Position numbers and translations under genes: made by a program. Positions 8,861 to 17,800 of a stretch of 64,000 bases of DNA are shown here, piece by piece. Below the pieces are notes generated by a model. That model ran no database searches. It was not told the DNA's origin and worked only from the letters and a program-made list of their open reading frames with translations. This DNA comes from Romboutsia_C sp015668195. Lineage in GTDB: Bacteria; Bacillota; Clostridia; Peptostreptococcales; Peptostreptococcaceae. Numbering within the stretch: position 1 is the first letter of the stretch; each line of letters starts with the position of its first letter. The DNA lies in the NCBI RefSeq assembly GCF_015668195.1, contig NZ_JADPFC010000004.1, positions 62,001 to 126,000 of the forward strand. Reading direction: 5' to 3'.

Positions 8861-9175
8861 TTAATTGCAACCACTGCATCCATGACATCCTTCAACTTTA
8901 GGCATATTATCAACATATATTATAAATCCATTAGGTGTTTCCATAATTGTTACATCTTTAAATTTTTCATACTCTAACCTATCCATTATAAAATGTAAAT
9001 CATCTACAAAATACTCAACGTCAGATTCTTTTTTTTCATCTAATGCCAGATTAAATATTGATCCACTGCATCCAAATCCTGCAAAATATATTCTTATTGT
9101 ACTTGGTTTATCTTTATTTTTTTCTATTATACTTTTTAATAAATCTATTGCAGATTGTGGTAAATTTACCTTCAT
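8861..9175 (-). CDS. HesB/IscA-like protein
   Basis: 104 residues of the iron-sulfur biosynthesis (HesB-like) fold: IRIYFAGFGCSGSIFNLALDEK and the C-terminal GFIIYVDNM. The C-terminus is unusually Cys-rich (GCHGCSGCN). Start ATG 9175 is preferred over the ATG 15 nt upstream because GGAGGG ends 8 nt before it. Such small HesB-like proteins are frequent in anaerobes; whether they carry Fe-S clusters is not settled. Stop codon is TAA, so no recoding is involved here. Confidence 0.75.
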   Translation of the reverse strand: MKVNLPQSAIDLLKSIIEKNKDKPSTIRIYFAGFGCSGSIFNLALDEKKESDVEYFVDDLHFIMDRLEYEKFKDVTIMETPNGFIIYVDNMPKVEGCHGCSGCN

Positions 9176-9245
9176 ACGTAGTCCCTCCATCTATTTATAT
9201 ATACTTATACTTATTCAATAAATAGATGATTGATGTTATTTAAAA

Positions 9246-10268
9246 CTAAAAATTGATTGGTAATAAAGAATTAATAACTAAGGCTAAATATAAAAGTATA
9301 ATAATTATATTTAACCATTTATATATGAACAATATAGCTATAAATTCTCGAATCAGAGCACTTGGGAGAAAATAAAAAGCTGTAGGGGCTCCTACACCAT
9401 TTGCCTTTAATCCAACCTTACGAGCAAATATTGATGCACGAAATACATGATAATTATTAGTTACAAAAATACAGTTATAGTTATCTGATTTATCCATAAT
9501 CAACTTAGAAAACTTCATATTCTCATAAGTTGTTGTAGATTTATCTTCAGCAATAATATCTTCATTATTTATACCTTGTGATATTAAGTATTTTTTCATA
9601 GCATATGCTTCTGAAACTAACTCATCTGGACCTTGACCTCCAGATACAATTATCTTAGGCAAATTCCCTCTGTCTTTTTGATCTTTATATATATCAATTC
9701 CTTTATCTAATCTGCTTTTTAAAAGAGGTGGTACTCTATCTCCAATCAATCCAGAACCTAGAACTATTATATAATCTATATTCTTCCTTACTGGCATCAC
9801 TTGGTATATATATGAATAAATTAAATAGCTTATAAACATAACTCCTAAATATACTGACATTACAATTATTGATATAATAATCATATAAGTAAATACATTT
9901 AATTTATTACCATAATATATCAGTATATAACTAAGAAATATTATAATAAAAATATATATGCCTATAATTAGCGAAAGTAGATTTGGTAACTTTCGCCCCT
10001 CTTTTTTCATCATACTTCTTCCATTTTTAATAAATAAAAATGCACATATTACTACTAATATAGGTATTAATCCATACACCGTTAAAAGTATTAAAGTATT
10101 AGCAATATCACTTTTAGATGATAATGTTGATAATGTATAAAAAGTTATTCCTAAAAATCCAATTATTAATATAAGCCCTGTTAGAAAGCTTCTTTTTTCT
10201 ACTATAAATAAAATTGTACCTGCTAAAATTATGATTATACTAGTAAACAATAAGGTATTCATATTCAT
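9246..10268 (-). CDS. YdcF/DUF218 family membrane protein
   Basis: 340 residues. Residues 1-~155 form about five transmembrane helices. Residues ~160-310 are the DUF218/YdcF domain with DYIIVLGSG, KIIVSGGQGPDE, STTTYENM and VTNNYHVFRA, followed by a final hydrophobic helix. The family includes ElyC/SanA/YdcF, linked to envelope maintenance, with an unproven nucleotide or polyprenol-linked role. RBS AAGGATG precedes ATG 10268. It follows the gene at 10316 by 47 bp. Confidence 0.8.
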   Translation of the reverse strand: MNMNTLLFTSIIIILAGTILFIVEKRSFLTGLILIIGFLGITFYTLSTLSSKSDIANTLILLTVYGLIPILVVICAFLFIKNGRSMMKKEGRKLPNLLSLIIGIYIFIIIFLSYILIYYGNKLNVFTYMIIISIIVMSVYLGVMFISYLIYSYIYQVMPVRKNIDYIIVLGSGLIGDRVPPLLKSRLDKGIDIYKDQKDRGNLPKIIVSGGQGPDELVSEAYAMKKYLISQGINNEDIIAEDKSTTTYENMKFSKLIMDKSDNYNCIFVTNNYHVFRASIFARKVGLKANGVGAPTAFYFLPSALIREFIAILFIYKWLNIIIILLYLALVINSLLPINF

Positions 10269-10315
10269 CCTTTCTTAACAAAGATAATTTTTTATCTTTT
10301 TCTAAATTTTACTAT

Positions 10316-10972
10316 TTATTTAGAAAAAAGATAGAATATATCATTTTCATTATTATTTGAGAATGATTTATTCTCTTTTATCTGCAATATAGCTTTATCT
10401 GATTTTGAATTTTCTTTAAATTCATATCCTTTAACTGTAACTATCTTGTTTTCACTGTCTTTTTCTAATTTATTATACAAATTATCACTTATAATAATTT
10501 GACTTTTGAATAGACCTGTAATTAATATTTTTTTATCTACTACACCTACTACTTTTAAATTGTTATTTTCTACTTTATAATTAGTTAATTCTTTTAACTC
10601 ATTCATATACTTAAAGTTTTTTATACCATCATATCTTGGTATTATTGCAGCTTCTTTATCATTTACCTTTACCTTCTCTAAATCTAATTTATTGGCTAAT
10701 TTATTATATTCAGACTCTTTAATAACCATATTATTCTTATCATCAACTTTAAGCATTTCAAAGTTTATTTTTTCAAATTTACATTTATTACTTTCTAAGC
10801 TTTTCTCTATTGTATCAATTTGATCTTTTTCTCTTTTATTTCCTTCTATTGATATATAAGTTAATGGATAAGTAAAATCATCGTCTATAAAATTATCATA
10901 TACAAATTTCCCTCCTATTAAAATTACTGCAGCTGAAATTAATCCTACTATTATTCTTTTGCTAAGCTTCAT
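10316..10972 (-). CDS. Membrane-anchored protein resembling an isolated permease extracellular domain
   Basis: 218 residues: one N-terminal transmembrane anchor (about 7-27) then a soluble extracytoplasmic part. Patterns such as FTYPLTYISIEGN near residue 33 and KVVGVVDKKILITGLFKSQIIISDNLYNKLE near 140-170 resemble the large loop of BceB/FtsX-type ABC permeases (MacB-like domain), but the following helices are missing. No remnant of them is readable downstream of the TAA. It could be a truncated permease kept as a stand-alone domain, or an unrelated lipoprotein-like family. RBS AAGGAGA precedes ATG 10972. Confidence 0.5.
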   Translation of the reverse strand: MKLSKRIIVGLISAAVILIGGKFVYDNFIDDDFTYPLTYISIEGNKREKDQIDTIEKSLESNKCKFEKINFEMLKVDDKNNMVIKESEYNKLANKLDLEKVKVNDKEAAIIPRYDGIKNFKYMNELKELTNYKVENNNLKVVGVVDKKILITGLFKSQIIISDNLYNKLEKDSENKIVTVKGYEFKENSKSDKAILQIKENKSFSNNNENDIFYLFSK

Positions 10973-11096
10973 AAATAATTCTCCTTTTATTTTTATATAT
11001 GATTATATTATTATAAAACCTATAATCTACATATCGATTTATCTTTCATAAAAATTACAAATTTGTAAGGTAAGCTTATCAATATCTTAGAAATAA

Positions 11097-11126
11097 AAAG
11101 AGACTTTTATATAAAAGTCCCTCTCA
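11097..11126 (-). terminator. Terminator after selO
   Basis: Hairpin AGGGACTTTTAT / ATAAAAGTCTCT followed by a T-run on the minus strand, 15 bp past the selO stop. Confidence 0.85.
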
Positions 11127-11140
11127 GTTTTATTGATTTT

Positions 11141-12613
11141 TTATGTTCCACAATAAGTTCTATAAGAACAATTCGATTGTTTAGGTAGCTTTGAATACTC
11201 CTCTTGCTCTTTTGAATGCTCATATGGTTTTGAAATAACATCAATAAGATTTTTCATAACTTCAAAGTTACCTTTATCAGCAGCTTCTAAAGCCTCTTCT
11301 ACTCTATGATTTCTTGGGATTACTGCCGGATTAGATGTCTTCATTAATTTAAATATTTCTTCTTCTGAATTTGGTTGCCTCTTAAGCCTTTCCTTCCAGA
11401 CATTGTACCAATTATTAAATTCCTCACTACTAAACATTCCTTTTTTGCTATTTTTATTAAATGTTAACTCTATAAAAGTGTTAGTATAATCTTCATTATA
11501 CTTTTCCATAATACTAAGTAAATCTTCAATAATAGCTTTATCTTGTTCCTCTTCATTAAATATTCCAAGCTTTGATCTCATTATTGATAACCAATTCATA
11601 TAATATAAATTTGTAAATTCAGAAACAGAACCTTGAGCTATTTTTATAGCTTCTTTTTGATCTTCATGTAATAGGGGTAATAATGCTTCTGCAAGTCTAC
11701 ATAAGTTCCATTCAGCCATAATTGGTTGATTTTTATATGCATAACGCCCCTGAGTATCTATAGAACTAAATACAGTATTAGGATTATAAGTGTCCATAAA
11801 TGCACAAGGACCATAGTCAATAGTTTCTCCACTAATAGTCATATTATCAGTGTTCATAACACCATGTATAAATCCAACACTTTGCCATTTACTAACTAAA
11901 CTTGCATGTACTTTTATAACTTCTTTAAGTAAATTAATGTATTTATTTTCATCATCAGCTATATGTGGAAAGTGTCTCTTTAATGAATAATCTGCTAAAG
12001 CTTTGATATCACTTATACTGCCAAAATTTGCTGCATACTCAAATGTTCCAAATCTAATGTGACTTGATGCAATACGAGTTAATATAGCTCCTTGTTTTAT
12101 ATCTTCTCGAATTACAGATTCACCAGTTTTAACTACTGCAAGGCTACGTGTAGTTGGGATACCTAGACCATACATAGCTTCACTTATTATATATTCACGA
12201 AGCATAGGTCCAAGTACTGCTTTTCCATCTCCTCGGCGAGAGTATGGTGTTTTACCAGAGCCTTTTAGTTGAATATCATACCTTTTACCACTTGGTGTTA
12301 TTTGTTCACCTATTAATAATGCTCTTCCATCTCCTAGCATTGTAAAATACCCAAATTGATGCCCTGCATAAGCCTGTGCAATAAAAGCACCTTCTTCTAT
12401 TTTTTTGTTACCTGCAAGTATTGATACTCCTTCTTCACTTTTTAGAGCATCACTATTAAGTCCCAAAGATTTTGCTAATGGATAGTTTAGGATAACTAAT
12501 TTTGGTGAACTTACTTTATTTAAATCAACTTTACTAAAAAATATTTTAGGCAAAGTCATATAGCTATTATCTAAGTTCCATCCTACTTTTATAGTTTCTT
12601 TATTATTAGTCAT
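11141..12613 (-). CDS. selO: SelO/YdiU protein adenylyltransferase
   Basis: 490-residue SelO pseudokinase, which family work shows transfers AMP to Ser/Thr/Tyr of target proteins in the redox response. Seen here: the Gly-rich MLGDGRALLIGE, QLKGSGKTPYSRRGDGKAVLGPMLREYIISEAM, IASSHIRFGTFEYA, HGVMNTDNMTISGETIDYGPCAFMD (metal Asn/Asp), and NPAVIPRNHRVEEAL. The C-terminus ends YRTYCGT, Cys in the place of the Sec of eukaryotic SelO. Length is normal. Monocistronic with its own terminator. Confidence 0.95.
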   Translation of the reverse strand: MTNNKETIKVGWNLDNSYMTLPKIFFSKVDLNKVSSPKLVILNYPLAKSLGLNSDALKSEEGVSILAGNKKIEEGAFIAQAYAGHQFGYFTMLGDGRALLIGEQITPSGKRYDIQLKGSGKTPYSRRGDGKAVLGPMLREYIISEAMYGLGIPTTRSLAVVKTGESVIREDIKQGAILTRIASSHIRFGTFEYAANFGSISDIKALADYSLKRHFPHIADDENKYINLLKEVIKVHASLVSKWQSVGFIHGVMNTDNMTISGETIDYGPCAFMDTYNPNTVFSSIDTQGRYAYKNQPIMAEWNLCRLAEALLPLLHEDQKEAIKIAQGSVSEFTNLYYMNWLSIMRSKLGIFNEEEQDKAIIEDLLSIMEKYNEDYTNTFIELTFNKNSKKGMFSSEEFNNWYNVWKERLKRQPNSEEEIFKLMKTSNPAVIPRNHRVEEALEAADKGNFEVMKNLIDVISKPYEHSKEQEEYSKLPKQSNCSYRTYCGT

Positions 12614-12721
12614 TTTTTCTCCTATCTATATAATATTTTAGTTTTTAATTTATATTATATTAAATTTTATATACCCTATTATTTATATATTATTTTCACT
12701 CTTTGGTTTTTTATTTATTGT

Positions 12722-13450
12722 TTATGAATTAACCTTACATGTGTTCAAATTTATAATATTTGCTTCTTGTATATACTTATCTATTATCTCTTTAGCTATA
12801 TTAAAATAGCTTATACATTTATCGATTATAGCTGCATCGCTACTGACTACCCTATCTAACTTTTCTAATAATATATCTGCATTATTAACTAACACAACAT
12901 CAATATTAAATCCCCAATTTTTTGTACAATCTAATATTTTATATTTTAGATTAGCAGAATTAGAAACTGGAGAATCTAAATAAAATATAACTTTGCTAGC
13001 ATTATATTCATTAAAAAACCTTCCAATTAAATTTAATGCTTCTTCTGTTTTATCTATGATTTTATAAGTTCCTCTAAGTCCTGCTAGATCCCTAATATTT
13101 TCATCAGTTCCTATAATTAATGTTCCTTTAGATAATGCAACTTCTAGTGTTATTATCAAATTGAACCCATCTATATATATAGACCCTTCATTTATCTTAT
13201 CTATTGGAAGTTTTTTAGATTCTCTTATCATTTTATTTTTATAAGAACATACAGATCTTTTTATAGCATCCCTTTGCCTTGTCGAAAATTGATATTTATT
13301 TGAAACGAAATTTACTACAGGTTCTATTTTATAATCTCTATTTATCAACCATTCTACTTCTTCTTTAGCTTTTTTTAACTTTATCAATTCTTTATTAGAA
13401 AACCATCTTTTATCATTTTCATCAAATCCACGTCTAGATATTTTAGCCAT
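12722..13450 (-). CDS. DUF434 domain protein
   Basis: 242 residues. The N-terminal ~60 residues (RWFSNKELIKLKKAKEEVEWLINRDY, STRQRDAIKRSVCS) match the helical DUF434 family. The C-terminal part (IDGFNLIITLEVAL, GTDENIRDLAGLRGTY, KVIFYLDSPVSNSANLK) is a conserved partner domain with scattered Asp residues that looks NYN/PIN-like; nuclease activity is inference only. Located 97 bp downstream of the family B DNA polymerase on the same strand, which may mean shared transcription. Confidence 0.7.
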   Translation of the reverse strand: MAKISRRGFDENDKRWFSNKELIKLKKAKEEVEWLINRDYKIEPVVNFVSNKYQFSTRQRDAIKRSVCSYKNKMIRESKKLPIDKINEGSIYIDGFNLIITLEVALSKGTLIIGTDENIRDLAGLRGTYKIIDKTEEALNLIGRFFNEYNASKVIFYLDSPVSNSANLKYKILDCTKNWGFNIDVVLVNNADILLEKLDRVVSSDAAIIDKCISYFNIAKEIIDKYIQEANIINLNTCKVNS

Positions 13451-13547
13451 ATTATACTTTGCCCCTTACTATATAAAATACTCTAGTAACTTTAAATTTA
13501 TTAATGATGTAAATCCCTAGATTAAAATCTCTATTATATTTTACTTT

Positions 13548-15284
13548 TTATTCTTTTAACATCTCCAAGTAATCAAATAAAGTAAATTTATTTTCACTAA
13601 TAAAACTGTCTAATCTATTCTTAGCCAAAGATATGTACCAGCCCTTATCAAGTTTATCTGGTATATCTTTACATATAATATTATCATTATCTATAAATAC
13701 CCTATCAGGAGTATAACTTATCTTCTCTAACTTATTACCTGGCTTCATTTTCATAACAGCAAAATCTAAATTCGACTTACTGGCAAATACCCGAAGGACC
13801 TTTAATTTTATCTCTTCACTTCCATATACGACATGACTATATTTACCAGTTACCTTAATGCATTTTTGAAAATCTATAAGCTTATTAGATTTATTTATAG
13901 TAGTTTCTATATCTACACCATTAATTAATTTTTCTTTTAAAGCTTTATTAACTATAGGTAAATCATTGTCTATTAAGCTTAATTTCTTTACATAAGCACC
14001 TTTACTTTTAATATTAACATCCTTTTGTATAATCTTTTTTATAAAATCATGTTCTAAATTCATCCTAGTTCTTTCGCACCATCTGCCACAAATCTCTAAA
14101 TATTTATCTACATCTTCATTAGAACTAAACTTAAACATAACTCCATCCGTATTTCCTTGTATAAACTCTGCGCTACTTCCAAATTCTAACTCTACCTTTT
14201 CTATAAGGTCTAATAGTAATAGTTGCCCATTTACGCATATAGCTATTCCCTGTCTAGGATCATAAAGTTCATTATTAATATCCATACAGGCACCATAGGT
14301 GCTATTTAATACTAACTTAAGAGATTTTTCTATAGAATTATTTTCTTTTTTAAATTTAATTCTAGTATCTCTTATTTCTTTATACTTAGAAGGTTCTTTT
14401 ACGTTTCTACTAAGTAAATCATATTCTATCATTATAGAAGGATAAAAAGAACTTACATCTGAGTTTACTATAAAGTCCTCCCCTTCATATTTTTTTCTAG
14501 CAGAGTGAAGTCCTCCCCAACCAAAATCTGTTTCAATTCCATATATATTAGTTCTTAAATACTTTTTTAAATCTCTATTATTATAATCTTCATACCACTC
14601 TTTTATATGATTGTATTTACTTAGTTTTAAAGTATTGACTATACCAAATTCATTAATATCATTTCTATCATAATTAGGCTTTTTTGCACCTAATATATAT
14701 GCACTTAGTTGAGCTTCTGTTTTATTAAACATATTATCCTCTAAATTAAAATATTCTATAAGTCCTAACTGTGCCTCATATCTATAGTAAACTTGTTCAA
14801 ATACTTTGTAGGTCATTCTTACGTCGTGCAAACAATAATGTGTTAGTTCATCTATTTCTTCTTTAGTGGGATATCTATCTAAATCAAAAGATACACTACT
14901 TTCTCTTATATCTTCTCCCATAAATAATTCAAGCTCTTTTAAACTTCTATAACTATCACTTATTTCAAATATATATAAAGGTATCTTGTTTAAGTTTCTA
15001 TCTATTCTCCATCCTGATACTTTTCGTTCAACAAGCTTATACGATACATCACAAGGATCTATACCTGCTATTATTGACTTTAGTATCCACTGGTCATATC
15101 CTCTTATATTGTAGCCTACCCATACTGATTCTTTATTTTTATTAAATACTCTTAAAAGTTCTTCTCTATTATTTATTATAATATGTTCTTTTTGTGTTTT
15201 ATAATCTTTCATACAGCACATCCAAAACCCTGCTTTAGATAGTACTTCAAAGTCTATTATTATACGTCTTCTTTCTTTTACCAT
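13548..15284 (-). CDS. Phage-type family B DNA polymerase
   Basis: 578 residues. The exonuclease motifs are Exo I DFE (11-13), Exo II GYNIRGYDQWIL (Asp64) and Exo III YCLHD (149-153). The polymerase motifs are motif A DVSSFYPS (Asp275), motif B KLVLNSTYG (322-330) and motif C QGNTDGV (Asp379). In motif C the first Asp of the canonical DTD is Asn, as in many phage polymerases; the metal-binding second Asp remains. It is shorter than cellular Pol II (~780), like small phage enzymes. ATG 15284 has a weak GGGCGTGAGC leader. No phage structural genes surround it, so it looks like a captured gene. Enzymatic competence is plausible since all key residues remain. Confidence 0.85.
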   Translation of the reverse strand: MVKERRRIIIDFEVLSKAGFWMCCMKDYKTQKEHIIINNREELLRVFNKNKESVWVGYNIRGYDQWILKSIIAGIDPCDVSYKLVERKVSGWRIDRNLNKIPLYIFEISDSYRSLKELELFMGEDIRESSVSFDLDRYPTKEEIDELTHYCLHDVRMTYKVFEQVYYRYEAQLGLIEYFNLEDNMFNKTEAQLSAYILGAKKPNYDRNDINEFGIVNTLKLSKYNHIKEWYEDYNNRDLKKYLRTNIYGIETDFGWGGLHSARKKYEGEDFIVNSDVSSFYPSIMIEYDLLSRNVKEPSKYKEIRDTRIKFKKENNSIEKSLKLVLNSTYGACMDINNELYDPRQGIAICVNGQLLLLDLIEKVELEFGSSAEFIQGNTDGVMFKFSSNEDVDKYLEICGRWCERTRMNLEHDFIKKIIQKDVNIKSKGAYVKKLSLIDNDLPIVNKALKEKLINGVDIETTINKSNKLIDFQKCIKVTGKYSHVVYGSEEIKLKVLRVFASKSNLDFAVMKMKPGNKLEKISYTPDRVFIDNDNIICKDIPDKLDKGWYISLAKNRLDSFISENKFTLFDYLEMLKE

Positions 15285-15432
15285 TAGCTCACGCCCTAAA
15301 TTGTATTTTATTATATATTATACCCAATTTTTATATACCTCTAAATATTTACTATAAGTTTCTCCCTTATCTTCTTTTTAAGTGAGAGTCAATGCTTTAC
15401 AAAAAATAGTTGATCTTTGCTTATTTTACAAT

Positions 15433-15466
15433 AAAAAAACTCCCCTAGATAAAGAGTAGTTACCAT
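15433..15466 (-). terminator. Possible terminator
   Basis: Imperfect hairpin (AACTACTC ... GGGGAGTT) followed by TTTTTTT on the minus strand, downstream of the 65-residue gene. Confidence 0.45.
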
Positions 15467-15485
15467 TTTTACATCATAAAATAAC

Positions 15486-15683
15486 CTAATTTATAATCTT
15501 TATATAATCTGTGTATACTTCTCCTTTTAAACTATTTGGTCTTACTATCTTTATTAAATAGTAATTATCATCTAATTCTTCATATTCTCTGACAAAATAA
15601 TTTCCTATTAATTCATTAAATTCATTGTATTTTAACTTTTTCTTTTTAATGTATTTTTCTAGTATTTCTAGTTCTTCTTTCAT
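15486..15683 (-). CDS. Small hypothetical protein
   Basis: 65 residues, no recognised family, no Cys, charged: an N-terminal helix rich in Lys/Glu then a beta-rich part (NYYLIKIVRPNSL). RBS GAGGTG lies 8 nt before ATG 15683. It sits 38 bp downstream of the helicase remnant and 200 bp upstream of the polymerase, so it may be part of the same decayed acquired block. Confidence 0.5.
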   Translation of the reverse strand: MKEELEILEKYIKKKKLKYNEFNELIGNYFVREYEELDDNYYLIKIVRPNSLKGEVYTDYIKIIN

Positions 15684-15721
15684 TTTTCACCTCTAGTACT
15701 TGATCCCTATATTTAAATTTA

Positions 15722-15970
15722 CTATTCCTTTTCATTTTCTATTAAAATTCCATATATTCTACCCTCTACTATTATGTCTAAACCTTCATATGTAAAAGTA
15801 TGCTTTATAGGTACTTTTGGTGTATAATTTTTACCATATGATTTAGAACATTTTAATTATCTCTAATTCCTTCCATTGCTTTTACTAAAATTATATGCCC
15901 ATTATCTATACCCCCTTTGTTTCATTATAAACTCAACCAAGTTTATTGCTGATATCTTTATATTATTCAT
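15722..15970 (-). pseudogene. Remnant of Rad3/DinG-type ATP-dependent helicase N-terminus
   Basis: Three pieces in shifting frames on the minus strand line up as one N-terminus: KISAINLVEFIMKQRG, then GIDNGHIILVKAMEGIRDN, then SKSYGKNYTPKVPIKHTF continuing into YEGLDIIVEGRIYGIL. This matches the start of clostridial Rad3-related helicases (KISVRNLVEFI...IDNR...ALEG...NY..EVPL.Y.F.Y.GF...VEGRADGI), whose N-terminal part is a nuclease-like domain. The Asp of the expected EGRADGI is Tyr. Only ~80 of several hundred residues survive. The call rests on recognised patterns, not on a search. Confidence 0.6.
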
Positions 15971-16040
15971 ATAATTTTACTTTTTATTAAAAAAATACTC
16001 TACACTATAGACTTATTATCCATAACATAGAGTATTTATA

Positions 16041-17327
16041 TTAACTATTTTTTTTCATGTATTCTATAGCTTTTAATGTTCCCATCTTAGAATGGTCAAA
16101 TGTTAGTCCGCCTTGGAAATATACATTATATGGAGGTTTTATAGGAGCATCTGCACTTAATTCTATAGATGAACCTTGTATAAATGCACCTGCTGCCATT
16201 ATAACATCGCTATCATATCCTGGCATTGCCCAAGGTACTGGCTTAACATATGAATCAACTGGCGCTGCTGCTTGTATTCCTTGACAGAATGCTATAACTT
16301 CATCAGCATTTTTAAGTCTAACTATTTGGATTATATCACTTCTTGGATCATCATACTTTGGAAGGACTTCATATCCTAATTTTTCAAACATTCTAGCACA
16401 ATATATTGCACCCATAACAGCTTGACTAACTACATATGGAGCCATAAAGAATCCTTGAAGTACAGTTCTACTAGTACCAAATGTTAATCCACATTCTTTA
16501 CCTATACCAGGAGATGTTAATCTATATGATATAAGTTCTACTAAATCTTTTCTTCCTACTATATATCCGCCTGTTAAAGCAAGTCCACCACCTGGATTTT
16601 TTATAAGTGATCCTGCCATTATATCAGCACCTACATCTGTTGGCTCTTTAGTTTCTATAAATTCCCCATAACAGTTATCAACCATAACTATTACTTCAGG
16701 CTTTACACTTTTTACAGTATCTATTATCTCTTTTATATCTTCTATTGTTAAAGATTTTCTCCAAGAATACCCTTTAGATCTTTGTATCATTATAAGTTTA
16801 GTTTTATCATTTATCTTTTCTTTAATTCCTTCTAAGTCAACATTTCCATCTTCTAAGAAATCTACTTGATCATAAGTTACTCCAAACTCTTTTAAAGATC
16901 CTTTTTCTTCTCTTATACCTATTACACCTTCTAAGGTATCATATGGCTTACCAGTAACTGATAATATTTCATCACCTGGTCTAACTATACCTTGTAAACA
17001 AAGAGTTAGTGCATGAGTTCCATTAACTATTATAGGTCTAACTATCGCATCTTCTGCATTAAATACACTTGCATATATTTTTTCTATTTTTTCACGTCCA
17101 ATATCATTGTATCCATATCCAGTTGTCCAGTTAAAGTGATTATCACTTAAGTTGGCTTCTTGCATTGCTTTTAATACTTTATATTGATTATATTCTCTTA
17201 TTTTTTTTATTTCTTCAAATCTTGGTTCTATCTCTTTTATAACTTCTTCAGATAAGTTGAATGTTTCATCATCTAATCCGTAGAAACTTTGTAATAATTC
17301 TTTTGTTTCCTTTAGCATATTTTCCAC
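16041..17327 (-). CDS. PLP-dependent methionine gamma-lyase-like protein (aluminium resistance/YnbB family)
   Basis: 428 residues of the Cys/Met metabolism-related YnbB family, once annotated as aluminium resistance protein; true substrate unproven. Fold-type I features: HFNWTTGYGYNDIGREK at the N-terminus, VNGTHALTLCLQG, Asp-containing VMVDNCYGEF and the PLP Lys in AGSLIKNPGGGLA. C-terminal QGGLTFDHSKMGTL is family-typical. It sits downstream of hfq, as in many Clostridia. An hfq-proximal terminator separates the two, so it may have its own promoter. Confidence 0.85.
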   Translation of the reverse strand: MENMLKETKELLQSFYGLDDETFNLSEEVIKEIEPRFEEIKKIREYNQYKVLKAMQEANLSDNHFNWTTGYGYNDIGREKIEKIYASVFNAEDAIVRPIIVNGTHALTLCLQGIVRPGDEILSVTGKPYDTLEGVIGIREEKGSLKEFGVTYDQVDFLEDGNVDLEGIKEKINDKTKLIMIQRSKGYSWRKSLTIEDIKEIIDTVKSVKPEVIVMVDNCYGEFIETKEPTDVGADIMAGSLIKNPGGGLALTGGYIVGRKDLVELISYRLTSPGIGKECGLTFGTSRTVLQGFFMAPYVVSQAVMGAIYCARMFEKLGYEVLPKYDDPRSDIIQIVRLKNADEVIAFCQGIQAAAPVDSYVKPVPWAMPGYDSDVIMAAGAFIQGSSIELSADAPIKPPYNVYFQGGLTFDHSKMGTLKAIEYMKKNS

Positions 17328-17432
17328 CTGTCTTATTTATTTTAACAATCAAATTTTATCATATTAAATTTTTTAATGCAAATTAAAAGTCGCTTCGCTC
17401 CTATCACCAATGACTTTATCTGTTGCTCAAAT

Positions 17433-17460
17433 AAAAAAGACTAACACATGTTAGCCTTTT
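17433..17460 (-). terminator. Terminator after hfq
   Basis: Hairpin AAGGCTAACA / TGTTAGTCTT followed by TTTTTT on the minus strand, 13 bp past the hfq stop. Confidence 0.85.
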
Positions 17461-17472
17461 GTCTATCTAAGT

Positions 17473-17715
17473 TTATTTTTGCATATTTGGATTTTGTAAA
17501 TTAATAGGTCTTGCAGGTATTATAGTTGATACCGCATGCTTATATATCATATTTTGTTGCTTATTGTCGCCTTCTAATAATATTATATAACTATCAAACC
17601 CCTTAACTAAGCCTTTTACTTGAACTCCATTCATTAAAAATATAGTTACAGGTGTTTTATCTTTTCTAGCATTATTTAAAAACATATCCTGTAAATTTAA
17701 TACGGCATTTTTCAT
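17473..17715 (-). CDS. hfq: RNA chaperone Hfq
   Basis: 80-residue Hfq hexamer subunit that pairs small RNAs with mRNAs. Sm1 motif spans NLQDMFLNNARKDKTPVTIF to GFDSYIILL and Sm2 is MIYKHAVSTIIP with the diagnostic YKHA. The short tail ARPINLQNPNMQK lacks the long C-terminal extension of enterobacterial Hfq. RBS GGGAGG precedes ATG 17715. Located 85 bp after miaA, the classical miaA-hfq pairing. Confidence 0.97.
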   Translation of the reverse strand: MKNAVLNLQDMFLNNARKDKTPVTIFLMNGVQVKGLVKGFDSYIILLEGDNKQQNMIYKHAVSTIIPARPINLQNPNMQK

Positions 17716-17800
17716 TTGTATATATCCTCCCGAGATCTTAATTAAATTTTAAAGATTAATATATTTTAATTTATTTTATACTATTCCTCTATATTCTATT

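Noticed and set aside
8861..9190. HesB-like protein checked for a selenocysteine codon, since HesB-like selenoproteins are known.
   Set aside because: All redox positions are Cys and the frame ends in TAA.
11141..12613. SelO checked for a C-terminal Sec codon.
   Set aside because: The position is Cys (YRTYCGT) followed by a normal stop.
15722..15970. Remnant first read as an S24/LexA-like phage repressor.
   Set aside because: The order of the three peptide pieces fits the N-terminus of Rad3-type helicases better, and no HTH or Ser-Lys dyad is visible.
12722..15970. Possible prophage because of the phage-type DNA polymerase.
   Set aside because: No integrase, terminase, portal, capsid, tail or lysis genes and no att-like repeats in the surroundings.
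17389..17428. Slightly GC-richer stretch (GTCGCTTCGCTC) after hfq considered as a small RNA or repeat.
   Set aside because: No second copy seen in the window and no promoter or stable fold that I can support.
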